A program made the position numbers and the translations under genes. From Chrysemys picta bellii (taxonomy: Eukaryota; Chordata; Testudines; Emydidae), in assembly GCF_011386835.1 (NCBI RefSeq), contig NC_088795.1:116267434-116331433 (forward strand): 64,000 bases of DNA. The letters are read 5' to 3'. The notes beneath the pieces were generated by a model. That model did not search any database, was not told the origin of the DNA, and saw only the letters and a list, made by a program, of their open reading frames with translations. This document shows positions 1 to 11,301 of the stretch, piece after piece. Position 1 is the stretch's first letter. Each line of letters opens with the position of its first letter.

Positions 1-541
1 AGCTTGTCATATTGTTGATGCCATGGTTGGTAAGAACTGTAACATGCTCTTCATCACTTTTCAGTGAAGAAGCAAAGACTTGTTTGTGGACTTTGTCTTC
101 ACTACTTCTTGTTAGGACACTTCTTTCTTTCATAGCTTTTGCATATTCACTCAGGACATGTCTTGTGATGCTCCATCTGGCAAGGGCAGGCTTCTTTCTG
201 GTCAGTCCTACAATCCCTCTGCTGCCCTTTGAGTCCTTGATGACAGTTTTCTTGTTCCCATGTCACTCCAAATTTCCCTGAAAGAACCAGGATTCTGATG
301 CACAACAAATTCCTCAGATTCAAATGCACTGTGTACTTCTTCAGGGAAATTTAATATAGAATGTAGATTGGCATCCACCTGGCATAACTGGGCCTGTTTG
401 CAGTAAAGAAGCATAGAACCATGGCATGCTATGAATGTAAGTGAAGTTTCCAATTACCCTCTCATTCTACATGGACATTTAGAAGTAGTAGCTGCATAAC
501 CTGGAGAAAATGACCCCAGAACTTGAATGCAAGAGACTGAG
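1..541 (-). pseudogene. 3' part of a decayed transposase-like gene, family unnamed
   Basis: Read on the minus strand, this stretch gives open pieces including FREIWSDMGT and, in another frame, GLTRKKPALARW. These match motifs I recall from the C-terminal half of a large multi-copy animal gene family, usually annotated only as uncharacterized and behaving like a transposon. The pieces are out of frame with one another, so the gene is broken. It runs off the window start. Two more blocks of the same gene lie upstream on the same strand (3783-4800 and 5954-7610), separated by later insertions. The exact right edge is uncertain: the frame can be followed to about 540, where TGTCACAG begins unrelated sequence. 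The function is inferred only from family behaviour. Confidence 0.55.
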
Positions 542-1412
542 TGTCACAGTATCTGGCATAGTTCACAACTGAAAGAGCCAATCTCAGAAAACAGGGCAGA
601 CACCCCCTACTGGTGATATATTCTATAACTAGACTTCAAACCAACAACAATTGTGCACATTAGTCTTACCATGGAGCCACAGACAGTCTCCTTAAGTTAT
701 CCAGCACATCTTGCCATCCAGAAAAGCTGGACTAAGTATGAAAGGTTAGTAAAACCAAAAATCACCACTCATTAGGTCACTCTTGCTCTCATACCAAAGA
801 CAACACTGAAGCCAATCGATCTAGTAAACTAGCTAAAGATTTATTAGCAAAGAAAAAGAAATGAGAGTTACTGAGAAGTTAAAGCAGGTAAAATACATTA
901 CAAGTGAATCAGAATTTGTAAATCCAAATGATTAGCAGAGGTGTAGTAATCTGCTGGTTTTCCATAAGTCTCTGAGGGTTACCACAAATAGTTTTGGGGA
1001 ATCTCTGTCTTACATCTGGAAGACCCCCTGAAAGTGTCCAATCAGCTCAGAGATACAGAATCGCTCCCAGGGTTAATTTTTATAGCTGGTTTTCCTGGAA
1101 AGCAATCTGTCAAGTGCTCCCATCACAGCACGAGCTCTCCCTTTGTTGACTAAACGCAGACAAAAGTTTGTGATTTTCCATTGTTGAACACAATGTTTGA
1201 AGTTAACATTTACATATATAAAACATATATAACATATATAAAAACATTTACAGTTCCAAGGCTGTGATCCCATTTGATGGGCAATTATACATAATGCCTT
1301 TAGTTATAGCCAATCTTTCATTAGTTTCATGAGCAATATGATAGCCGGAAACAATCCTTAATTAGTTTTCATGCAGTTTACACATCAAATATCTCCTCAT
1401 CTTAGCACTAAT
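542..1412. repeat. Unassigned repeat-like sequence interrupting the transposase-like gene
   Basis: No coding sequence is visible. The stretch separates two pieces of the same minus-strand gene, so it must belong to an insertion. It begins with TG directly after the gene piece, which would suit an LTR, and it is itself cut by the fold-back hAT at 1413. What seems to be its continuation resumes at 3027-3143. I could not find a convincing target duplication for the outer element. Confidence 0.35.
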
Positions 1413-3018
1413 TAGGGCTGTCAAGTGATTAAAAAAATTAATCACAATTAATCATGCTGTTAAACAACAATAGAATACCATTGATTTTAAATATTTGTGG
1501 ATGTTTACTATATTTTCAAATATATTAATTTCAACTACAACACAGAATACAAAGTGTACAGTGCTCACTTTATATTTAGTTTTGATTACAAATATTTGCA
1601 CTGTAAAAAACAAAAAAATTGTATTTTTCAATTCACCTCATGCAAGTACTGTAGTGCAATCTCTTTATCATAAAAGTTGAACTTACAAATGTAGAATTAT
1701 GTACAAAAAAAACTGCATTCAAAAATAAAACAATGTAAAACTTTAGAGCCTACAAGTCTACTCTGTCCTACTTCTTGGTCAGCCAATTGCTCAGACAAAC
1801 AAGAGTGGTTACAATTTGCAGGAAATAATGCTGCCTGTTTCTTGTTTGCAATGTCACCTGAAAGTGAGAACAGGCATTCGCATGGCACTGTTGTAGCTGG
1901 TGTTGCAAGGTATTTACGTGCCAGATATTCTAAACATTCCTATGCCCCTTCATGCTTCAGCCACCATTCAGGAGGACATGCTTCCATGCTGATGATGGGT
2001 TTTGCTTGATAACAATCCAAAGCAGTGTGGACCGATGTGTTCATTTTCATCATCTGAGTCAGATACCACCAGCAGAAGGTTCATTTTCTTTTTTGGTGGT
2101 TTGGGTTCTGTAGTTTCGCACCAGAGTGTTGCTCTTTTAAGACTTCTAAATGCATGCTCCACACCTCGTCCCTCTCAGATTTTGGCAGGCACTTCAGATT
2201 CTTAAACCTTGGGTCGAGTGCTGTAGCTATTTTTAGAAATCTCATTTAGAAATGGTACCTTCTTTGCATTTTGTCAAATCTGCTGTGAAAGTGTTCTTAA
2301 AATGAACGTGTGCTGGATCATCATCCAAGACTGCTATTACATGAAATATATGCAGAATGAGGGTAAAACAAAGCAGGAGACATACAATTCTCACCCCAAG
2401 GAGTACAGTCACAAATTTAATTGACGCATTATTTTTTTTAACGAGCATCAACAGCTTGGAATGGTGACGGAAGCATGGAAGGGGCATACAAATGTTTAGC
2501 ATATATGGCATGTAAATATCTTGCAACGCCGGCTACAAAAGTGCCAGGCGAACAGTATCTCCCGTCAATGTAAACAAACTTGTTTGTCTTAGCGATTGGC
2601 AGAATAAGAAGTAGGATTGAGTGGACTTGTAGGCTCTAAAGTTTTACCCTGTTTTGTTTTTGAGTGCAGTTATGTAACCAAAAAAAATCTGCATTTGTAA
2701 ATTACACTTTCATGATAAAGAGATTGCACTTCAGTACTTGTATGAGATGAATTGAAAAATACTATTTCTTTTATCATTTTTACAGTGCATATATTTGTAA
2801 TAAATAATAATAATATAAAGTGAGCACTGTGCACTTTGTATTCTGTGTTGTAATTGAAATCTATATTGAAAATGTAGAAAAACATCCAAAAATATTTAAT
2901 AAATTTCAATTGGTATTCTGTTGTTATAAGTGTGAATAGTCAAGATTAATTTTTTTTAACGACAATTAATTTTTTTGAGTTAATCGCGTGAGTTAACTGC
3001 AATTAATTGACAACCCTA
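1413..3018 (-). mobile_element. Fold-back hAT element, copy 1
   Basis: The element starts TAGGGCTGTCAA and ends TTGACAACCCTA. It is flanked by a perfect 8-bp target duplication GCACTAAT (1405-1412 and 3019-3026), as expected for hAT. Its two ends are long inverted arms (about 1413-1990 and 2455-3018), far longer than normal hAT termini. The arms and the single-copy centre carry pieces of a transposase C-terminal region on the minus strand. A second copy lies at 56204-57870. The ORFs are broken, so it is not autonomous. The strand given is that of the transposase remnant. Confidence 0.85.
1780..2526 (-). pseudogene. hAT transposase C-terminal remnant inside fold-back element 1
   Basis: The minus strand reads EWWLKHEG followed by CECLFSLSGDIANKK. 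This is the hAT C-terminal dimerisation region (a WW block, then C/S-E-x-x-FS-x-x-G). An acidic stretch SDSDDENEH lies upstream. Stops and frameshifts split it into fragments of 64-94 residues. The N-terminal BED finger and the catalytic DDE core are not visible, so only the 3' third of a transposase remains. The same segment occurs in the copy at 56.5-57.1 kb. Confidence 0.7.
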
Positions 3019-3026
3019 GCACTAAT

Positions 3027-3143
3027 ACATACTATTAATCTAAGGCTAACTAAGTACAAGGATAGCAATCACAGGAAATGGTTAGGCAAATCAGTACCAT
3101 TACATTGCTTTGAACTATTCTAACATACAAGTGAATTGGTACA
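3027..3143. repeat. Right remainder of the outer insertion
   Basis: This short AT-rich stretch lies between the fold-back hAT and the next LTR. By position it continues the sequence of 542-1412. No gene or clear terminus is visible. Confidence 0.3.
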
Positions 3144-3782
3144 AGTAGTGAGGCGGTCACCCCGCTCCGGCCCTGAAGGGATTAAAAACAGCCCTGGGAA
3201 AGGGCTGCCCCAGGGAGCCAATAGGAAAAGGCTGGGAGGCAGCCAATCAGGGCCAGGCTGGGCCCTATAAAAGAACTGCAGGGCCAGAAGGCAGGGGAGT
3301 CTCACTCTAGCCCTGGAGTGGGAAGGGCTAGCTGCCTGAAGGAGCAAGGGTACCTGAGGCTGAGCAGTGCTGGGGAAGGGCAAAGGAGCTGGAGGGCTCC
3401 AGCCTGGCAATTCCTTGGTTAAGGCCTAAGATGATACTGGGGCTGTAGAGGGGCAGCCCGGGGTAGGCAGAGGCAGCTGGTCCAACCCCCTTGCCAATGA
3501 TGAGGGGCCATTACAGACTGCAGTTTGCCCCAGTGAGAGGGGGCTAGAGGACGACTGGCAGTAGCCACTGAGGCAAGGTGGGTGTAGAAGGTTGGGGGTT
3601 CCCCTGGGAGGGGAGACCCAGAATGTGGGTACTGCTGAGGTAGAACACCGGGGTCTGGGAGGGACACGGGGCCTAAGGCAGGTGAGACACGGGCCAGCAG
3701 AGGGCGCTCCAGGCTGGACAAGAGCTAATTCCCGAGGCAACCAGCAGGAGGTGCTGCGCCGCTGAGTCATCACTTCACTACA
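3144..3782 (+). mobile_element. Solo LTR, CCAAT/TATA family, copy 1
   Basis: This GC-rich repeat has a CCAAT box at 3243-3247 and TATAAAAG at 3266-3273. It shares its layout and several blocks with 8519-9515 and 62251-63033: AGCCAATCAG, GCCCTATAA, and near the end GAGCTAATTCCCGA and CAACCAGCAGGAGG. It ends CACTACA. Flanks GTACA (3139-3143) and TTACA (3783-3787) match at 4 of 5 bases, consistent with a degraded 5-bp target duplication. The first base appears changed from the TG expected of an LTR. No internal retroelement genes adjoin it. Confidence 0.6.
3243..3273 (+). promoter_or_regulatory. CCAAT and TATA boxes of LTR copy 1
   Basis: AGCCAATCAGG is followed about 20 bp later by CTATAAAAG. 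The same pair occurs at matching places in the two sister copies, so it is a family trait and probably the former U3 promoter of the element. Present activity is unknown. Confidence 0.55.
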
Positions 3783-4800
3783 TTACACTTAACATGTCTT
3801 TGAGATTCACAACCAAATGAATTGTTCTGAGACTCTGACCTGAGCTGGCCTGTCAGCATGACACTTAGTATACCCTCCCCCATGTCTGAAATGTCTCCAG
3901 TAGTGGTAGCATATGCTGAGTTACAGCATCATCAAGCTCTTTAATGACATGTTGTAAGGAGTTGATGTCCTCAGACTCAAACACTTTTTGCATATCAGTC
4001 AACATTTGCCAGACAAATGCTGGAACTACAAGAGTACCTCCTCCTTGCTTAGGCCATTTAACAAATAAATAACAGAACACTCAGGTCCTCAAATGAAGCC
4101 ACACAGAGCGTGGGTGAACTGCTTACTACCAAGCATTTGATCTGGAGTACAAGCTGCATGACCATCAAAATCAACAAGAAGGTCTAGCAATCCTGTGTCT
4201 CCCCAAAATTTCCCAATATATGAAACAAAACAGCACAGGGTGTAGAAACCACCCCAGAGAATCACATTGCTACTAAATTCATTTGGGAGAGTCCGTTTCA
4301 CTTGCTGGGAAACAGCATAGAGCGGCTGCTACATGGTCTGAATAGCATGTTTCTGCCCTAGAGTTGCTGACATTTCAGCACAGCAGTACAGAGCAGAGCA
4401 CAGTAGACTGTGGCCATTTCAGCTGGTTTGGCATCCACAATAGGTGCATATGTAACTGCTATGTAGGTGCTCTTCTTTGTCACAAACTTATGATTGAAAC
4501 CCGTCCAAAATGGAGTCATCTACATGTGAACAATACCAAGATCTTGTGATATTAGTAGGTAGTGGTCCTAAAAAAAACCAAGAGAGATCTCAGACAATGT
4601 TCATTTGTAGATGCCAAGTGTTTATTTTCTCAAGTATGTTTTCATATCAAGTTGGTTCTGGATGTGTTTTAGGTTCTTCAAGCACTTCACGCTGCATAAG
4701 AGACTGATTGCCTGAGTAGAGTAAGTGACTTTTCTTTCCCATGCTTCAGTGATATTTCCTGTGATGCTGGACTATCTGCGGACTGTTCTTGAAATACCAC
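3783..4800 (-). pseudogene. Middle part of the decayed transposase-like gene
   Basis: The minus strand gives GGFYTLCCFVSYIGKFWGDT, then QMLGSKQFTHALCGFI, then a 71-residue piece from 4080 ending HMLPLLETFQTWGRVY. These follow the order of the central part of the same animal-wide family as 1-541 and 5954-7610. Upstream, near 4690-4800, a further piece VVFQEQSADSPASQE reaches exactly to the LTR insertion point. Reading frames change at least twice, so this is a pseudogene. The solo LTR separates it from its 5' part. No catalytic residues can be named. Confidence 0.6.
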
Positions 4801-5948
4801 TGTGACGGGTTCGGTCACAGAGATCCCCTTGGGACTGTCACCTGATGTGCTGAAATTATCTTTGAGCCCTGCCAGCTTGGGACTTCCAGAACCCTGCCTT
4901 GTTGAGCCAGACATGCTAGCCTACTGCAACACAGATCCAGGGTCCGGACCATGCCCCCAAAGCTGCAGCTTTAAGTGAAAACAGCTTAGCGGGTTACCTA
5001 ACTCCTGCATCCAGACACCCAGCTCCCAATGGGATCCAAACCCCAAATAAGTCTGTTTTACTCTGTATAAAGCTTATACAGGGTAAACTCATAAATTGTC
5101 CACCCTCTATAACACTGATAGAGAGATATGCACAGCTGTCTGCTCCCCAGGCATTAATCACTTACTCTGGGTTCATTAATAAACAAAAGTGATTTTATTA
5201 AGTATAAAAAGTAGGATTTAAGTGGTTTCAAGTAATAACAGACAGAACAAAGTAAGTTACCAAGCAAAATAAAGCAAAAACACACAAGTCTAAGCCTAAT
5301 ACATTAAGAAACTGATTACAGGTAATATCTCACCCTCAGAGATGTTCCAATAAGCTTCTTTCACAGACTAGACTTCTTCCTAGTCTGGGCCCAGTCCTTT
5401 CCCCGGTACAGTCCTTGTTAGTTCCAGCAAACAACTTAGGTGGTAACTAGAGGTTTTCTCATGACTGGCTGCCCCTTTATTCTGCTCCACCCCCTTTTAC
5501 AGCTTTGGCACAAGGTGGGAATCTTTTGTCTCTCTGGGTCCCCACCCCTTCTTCTAAATGGAAAAGTACCAGATTTAAGATGGATTCCAGTATCAGGTGA
5601 CATGATCACATGTCCTGTGAGACCCCAGCCTCCATTCTTCCTGCGCTGGCCCACACGTGCACAGGAAGGTTTGCAAGTAAACAGACCCATTTACAGTTCA
5701 CGGATTCTGAAGCACCCTTAATGGCTTCCCCTTAATATGTTTACATCACTAATACAAGTTTATATCTTATTCTCCTAACTACAGGCATAGAAATAATACA
5801 TGCAAACAAATAGAATGAACACACTCAGTAGATTATAAGCTTTGTAATGATACCTTACAGGAGACCTTTTTCATAAAGCATATTCCAGTTATATCATATT
5901 CACATTCATAAGCATATTTTCATAAAGCATATGGAGTGCAATGTCACA
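4801..5948. mobile_element. Solo LTR (1148 bp) with ACCAC target duplication
   Basis: The unit starts TGTGACGGGTT and ends AATGTCACA (TG...CA). It is flanked by a perfect 5-bp duplication ACCAC at 4796-4800 and 5949-5953. It holds no coding sequence. I recognise the whole sequence as a high-copy turtle interspersed repeat, from memory. It splits the transposase-like gene: with the LTR disregarded, the reading frame on both sides is continuous across the single ACCAC. The insertion is therefore younger than the gene and the site is well defined. Confidence 0.85.
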
Positions 5949-5953
5949 ACCAC

Positions 5954-7610
5954 TCTAGCCAGAAAGGTTTTCTTTCCATCAGTGGTCTCTGTGTTGATGT
6001 CTACATTATCCTCTCCTTCGTGGATGAGATTTCCACCAGCACAAAGTGGTATAATTCCATTCAGAATGAACACACCTCCCTGGAGTCATCTAATTCACTT
6101 TTTGCAGCAGTAGTGCTGAACCGCCTCAGTTCATCATAATTGATGCAGAATCAATGAAGGTGTTGTATGCCAATTAAACTGTGGGACCCAAATTAATGGT
6201 GTAGCTGTGCAGCAAGGTTCATGTGCACTGGTGTGAAAATTTTGGAATTTTTAAATACTATGCACTCTGCAGCTGAGAGGCACCTTCTAGGAATGTCTTC
6301 TGAAGGATGATAACTCATTGCTGGTTGAATTATATGCCTCTTTCAACCAAAGGACAAACTCCAGCACCAACTGGGGCACAAAAGTAGCTGACCTCTGTAA
6401 ACTACAATTACCTGGCTTGGGGTCATATTCTGAGGCTTTCTTTTTTGGCTATTTCAGACTGAAGGATTGAAGCGGCATTATAAAAGACAATTTGTTTATT
6501 TGAAAGATGTTCACCGGGGTCAGTTGCCTGAAGAACATCCACATAACATGTGCATGACTTAATCCTGCTTCAGATTACTAGCAGCTTGGATAGCATCAGC
6601 TAATGTTATTGTGCTGCATAGAATAATGGTAGACTTGCCTTGTCCACGCTGTGCATGGAATGAAGTTGCAGAACCATAGTGTTTTTCTAATCTTGCCTGC
6701 AATTTGTTACTGGAATAGCTTGCAGTTTCTATATCTGAGGGAAGTAGGGCTTTTTATCTTGGACAGGATAAAATGCTTCTTGTTGTACATAAGATCACAG
6801 TCTAACTCTTCAATCAGCTGATAAAATGCAATATCATAATGTGTCTGTATTGTTGTAGTATAACTAGATGGTTTTGTTTTAAGATTTGTTTTATTCAAAT
6901 AGGAAAAAAGATACTTTGAGTGACAAACTGCGTTCTTAGAAATTAAGTCTTTTACAGATAATATGCGCAACATGTCATCATTTCCTCTGTGAAGTGACTT
7001 CTCCCTTAGATTGGTTGCTCTCTCAAATGTTTCTAATTTATGAAGTCTCTTGCCTTTGTGTGTTTTTCTCAAGCAAACAATGCAACAGGACCAATCACTG
7101 TAGGTGGCTATAGAAGCAGGTGAACATGATGCTTTCTGATTCAGCATCTGTTTTCTTTCCTGAGTTCAATACAGATCTGACATGTGCCAAATTAGACTTT
7201 GTTGTGTATTTATGAAAGCAACCCCTGTGATAGCATATTGGTTGCACATCATCAAAACTAGAAAACTCATCCAGTAGCTGCCAGTAGAATTCATCTCTCC
7301 TGCCTTCTGCTGCCAGCATTACCAAATTCTGTCCAGCACTGGTGGCTTTTGACAGTTTTGCATTCTTTAGATTTTCATGACAAATAACACATTTTTCAAA
7401 GTTTATGGAGAGTCTCTTTTCTCTTTGGTGTAGCTTTTGGAGGCTTGTATCCTCCATATCTTCATGTGTTAGAACTTCCCTGTAGAGGTTGTCAGGTTCT
7501 GGGCTGCAATCCAGACCAGTGAGGAGTTGTGTTACTACATGCCCTGTAATCCTAAATGCTTCAAAAGGCTCTGCTGCAGTAGTTCTCTTGTCTGGACACT
7601 CCCTGGACAC
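5954..7610 (-). pseudogene. 5' part of the decayed transposase-like gene, with zinc-finger-like N-terminus
   Basis: The longest piece is 171 residues from 7610. It contains C74-x2-C77-H78 and, about 50 residues later, C126-x-H128-x2-C131-x-H133 (ICYHRGCFHKYTT), a plausible zinc-binding module. A 146-residue frame follows, starting at 7147. Further 3' on the minus strand come PQLVLEFVLWLKE and VDINTETTDGKKTFLARVV, which I recall as conserved blocks of a widespread animal repetitive gene family. The last block runs into the LTR at 5948. Several frame changes show it is inactive. The true start is unknown, and the sequence upstream of 7610 is DIRS-derived. Confidence 0.6.
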
Positions 7611-8518
7611 TTCTCAAGCCTGGGTTAAGCAGCTCTGATTCAGCAATTCTGATTCCAGCAGCCTCCACAAACTACAAGTGCACTCATTTTATTGAATATT
7701 TGCCTCAGGAACAAAGGGATCAGATGGTCCAGGAACTCATCACTAAAAACCAACTAGTTGTTAAGGCCTCATTACAGGCTTCTGGGACGCAGCAGACCTG
7801 GCCTCCTGATTTATTGCAGCAGCCATAGTGAGGATCACAAGTCCTAGTAACAGTCCTCTGGAATTCATAGATCCTCCACTGCATTCTGGACTATCTTCTG
7901 CTTGAGGGCCACAAGCTCTTCACCACCACCATGGATGAATCCCTCCACTCCTGAAAGGCTTCCAGAGTGACTTTTCAATCTTTCGGAATCTGTACTCCTG
8001 CAACTAAAAGAAGTTACAGCAGATCACAAACAGCCTACAGTTCCCACCCAATCCAGTTCCCAACATATCACAGGGCTGAAGAACCACATAAGAAAAGACC
8101 TAGATTCCAAAGGAAGAGACCATCAACTTCTACATCTGTGACTACCCAGGCATCAACCTCCACTAAGTGGCCATTTTAATATGTCAGATGAGAGCTACAA
8201 ATCACTCTGCCACTTGAATCTTATGCTCTTTCACCTTTCTACTTCCCAGCACCTGGGGACTGTCTTTCCTCAAACGCTCATGGGAATGATTGCTACAGAT
8301 GGATGGGTGCTAGAAGTCATCACATCAGACTACACCATTCATTTCAGTTCCATCCCTCTCCATCACCCATCTCTCTTCAGGGACCCATTTCACGAAGATC
8401 TCTTAGGTCAAGAAGGAGAATCTCTCCTGCAACTGAGTGCTGTGGAAACAGTTCCTTCTTACATAGGGCAAGGGCTCCACTCCAGATACTTTCTAGTATC
8501 CAAGAAGAAAAGGGGGAT

Positions 8519-9515
8519 TGTGATGGGATGTACCAGGCCCTTTGAGGCCCTCTGGAAGGCCCAACTGTCCTACTATACCCTGCCCCAGAAAAAAGGGCAG
8601 TAGAGCTGGGTCCTCCAAACTGCCTAGAAAGGCTGCAGGGTAGGCAGCCAATCAGAGCCCTGCAGGCTCTTTTAAAAGGAGTTGCAGGGCCTGGACAGCT
8701 CAGATGCTGGCTGAAGTCAGAGAAAGATGTATGGTGTTCCTGGCTGGTTGACGAAGCTTCAGCAGCTGGACAGAGCAGTTGCTGGCTGGGACCAGGAAGG
8801 CTGAGAGACTCCATTGGCAAAGAGGCTGGGAAGAAACCCTGCTCCAGTAGGGATAAGACTGTGAAGATCTCCAGGCACAGAGGCCTGGGAGAGAGAGCCA
8901 TGACAAAAAGGGCCGGAGACTGTTATAACCTCTCTCGGTGAAGAGGTCTGAGAGAATGAACCCTGAGAGAACAGGGCGGAGATTGTTACAGACTCTCTAG
9001 ACAAGGAGGCCTGGACAGGCCCTGATTAAACAGGGAACAGGCCAAAGACCCAAGAAGCTGATGGGACAGAGTGGGAAGCATCCCAGGGAATGCAACAAAT
9101 AGACATTAGTGAAGGAAGCAGCATGTGGCTGCTAGTTGTAGAGTTCCTGGGTTGGGACCCGGAGTAGTGGGAGGGCCTGGGTCCCCCCACCAGTCACAGG
9201 CAGAGTGGCCAAAGGCCAAGGAGGTGACAAGTTTTGTTTGGAACCCGAGAAGAAGGAGACAAGTTTCATTTGTAACTTGAGAAAGGGACTAGTGCTTAAA
9301 CAAGCCCAGAGACGAGACTGAGGACCTTGGGGAGGGCCAACGGTTTGTTGGACTGTGTTACCTCAGAAGGGGTTGTTTTGTTTGTTTCACATACAGACTA
9401 TGAGCGACTCAGCTGAAGGGCTGAATCACTGAAGACCTACTGCAAAGCAGAGAGTGCAGGCATGCACCCAGCCAGGAGGAGATGCTCATGAGAGGCAAGT
9501 GGCCACACCATTACA
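8519..9515 (+). mobile_element. Solo LTR, CCAAT/TATA family, copy 2
   Basis: This 997-bp unit starts TGTGATGGGATG and ends CCATTACA. It is flanked by a perfect 5-bp duplication GGGAT (8514-8518 and 9516-9520). AGCCAATCAGAG at 8646 onward and CTTTTAAAAGG at about 8669 are the CCAAT and TATA-like elements at the same relative place as in the other two copies. It lies between RT codons for KKKRG and the downstream FVALNLHNAYFHV block of DIRS copy 1. That fixes its nature as an insertion and shows that the family is LTR-type. Confidence 0.85.
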
Positions 9516-10276
9516 GGGATGAAGACCAATCTTGGACCTCAAAACACTGAACACATTTATTCAGACACAGAGGTTCAGGATGGTAATCTAAGCAGCAATA
9601 ATACCATCTCTAGATCCAGAGAACTGGTTTGTGGCCCTCAACCTCCATAATGCATACTTTCATGTAGCAATTTATCAGCTCTCAAATGCTTTCTACAGTT
9701 TGTGATCAGCCACGAACATTATCAGTATTGGATACTTCAGCCCTTTGACTGCTGCACAAAGGTTCTGTTGGTGGTGGTGTCGCAATTCCATAACGAGCAG
9801 GTCATTTTTCTATCTGTCTTCTTCCCAGAACCCCACAAGACCTCCGAGGAACATCAGCTTCATATGTTGGATGTTGGGTGGGCCCTCGCCTTTTATAGTG
9901 AAAGAACTAAGCCCTTTCACAAGTCCACGCAACTCTTTATAGCAGTAGCAGAAAGATTGAGAGGGCTTCCTGTGCCACCCCAAAGAATCTCATTCTGGAT
10001 AACCACCTGTATCTGAGCTTGCTACAAGCAGGTGAATGTTCCACCTCCCAGCCATCATGACCGCTTATTCCACAGGAGCCCAGGCTTCATCAGCAGTATT
10101 CCTTGAGCAGGTACCGATTCAGGATATCTGCAGGGCTGCAACCTGATCGTCAGTGCATACCTTCACATCCCACTACACCATCATCCAACAGGCCCAAGAT
10201 GACACCAGTTTCAGAAGAGCAGTATTATAGTCAGCATGTCCATGAACTCCGAGTCCTCCTCCGAGAGTACTGCTTG

Positions 10277-10630
10277 TGAGTCACCTAGCATGGAATGGAC
10301 ATGAGCAAGCACTCAAAGAAGAAAAAAGGATTACTAACTTTTCGTAACTATTGTTCTTCGAGATGTGTTGCTTATGTCCATTCCATGACCCATCCTCCTA
10401 CCCCTCTATTGGCGTTACCAGCAAGAAGGAACTGAGAGGGTGCGGGGCCATCAGCACCCCTTATACTAATATATATGTGTGCGACTCCAGAGGGCACTAG
10501 AGTCGGCCCTACAGATACCATGAAGGGGAAAATCTCTGGCAACAGTGCACATGGCATGTACACAGCTAACATGGAATGGACTTCAGCAACACATCTCAAA
10601 GAACAACAGTTACAAAAGGTTAATAACCAT
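10277..10630 (+). repeat. DIRS copy 1 internal complementary region and 3' terminal repeat
   Basis: TTGTTCTTCGAGATGTGTTG (about 10348) is the inverse of CAACACATCTCAAAGAACAA (about 10587). These are the two arms around a body of about 180 bp. Just upstream, GAGCAAGCACTCAAAGAAGA (about 10302) corresponds to the inverse of the other element end. This is the DIRS 3' layout, also seen intact at 36171-36500. Spacing and mismatches show more decay than in the full copy. Confidence 0.75.
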
Positions 10631-11300
10631 TTTTTAAGATTGCTGTCAGTGTTCTGATCACCATGTGCCGTGTCCTATCACTTATGCCATTCCAACTGTA
10701 TGACATTACGGTATTGGGTACTTTGACTTGTATACCTATGCCAAGGGATTTATGTTTATGTTTTAATTTAAGTTTAGATTAATTGTATTAGAAACGATCG
10801 GTTACACTAAATAAAGAAAACACTTTGTTTTGGAAAAGTACTGCCTGGGTGTCAATCCTTTGAGCAGAAGGCTATATCCATGTTCTCCCAGGGGTGAACA
10901 GTTCTAGTCTGTTCTGAGGAGTTTCATGAAGGAAGATCCTTGGTAAATACTGGCAATTTCTCTAAGGCAGACCCCCTCCTTTCACCTTGCAGGAATAGAT
11001 TAATAGATAACAATCTGGAAACCCAGAAGTAAGCAATAGAAAACCTACTCTGGGATCCCAGAGTCTTGCTCTAGGGGTAACTGTACCATCTTTGGGGAGT
11101 GTGTTTATATCACAACTTGTGTTGGGATGTTCTGGTACTGCTCCTCTGTAATGTGTTTACATGAATACCTAGTACTTCTTAGGAATGTCTGTGTTTTAGC
11201 AACGCCAGCTATATTCTTGCCAAGTTCATGTACCGGACAGTTAACTTGTAAGCAGGCTTTTGTTTTATAGCAGAACCTGACTTTTGCTCATGGCCTGATG
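10631..11300. other. No gene seen
   Basis: AT-rich sequence between the DIRS 3' end and the next transposase remnant. No open frame of note and no recognisable terminus is visible. Confidence 0.4.
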
Positions 11301-11301
11301 T

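Larger units (their letters stand above)
7640..10630 (+). mobile_element. DIRS retrotransposon, copy 1, 5' truncated and internally deleted
   Basis: Pieces run in DIRS order. Gag C-terminal remnants lie at about 7640-8180. RT N-terminal sequence follows at 8181-8518 (SDYTIHFSSIPL, LFRDPFHEDLL, GLHSRYFLVSKKKRG), resuming at 9521 as NWFVALNLHNAYFHVAIY. At about 9760 the sequence jumps to the tyrosine recombinase catalytic region (LDVGWALAFYSERTKPFHKS, then STGAQASS and TFTSHYTI). Most of RT, RNase H and the recombinase N-domain are therefore missing. All pieces resemble the full copy at 36171-42376. The 3' end, with internal complementary region and terminal repeat, is kept. A solo LTR interrupts the RT. 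Confidence 0.85.
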
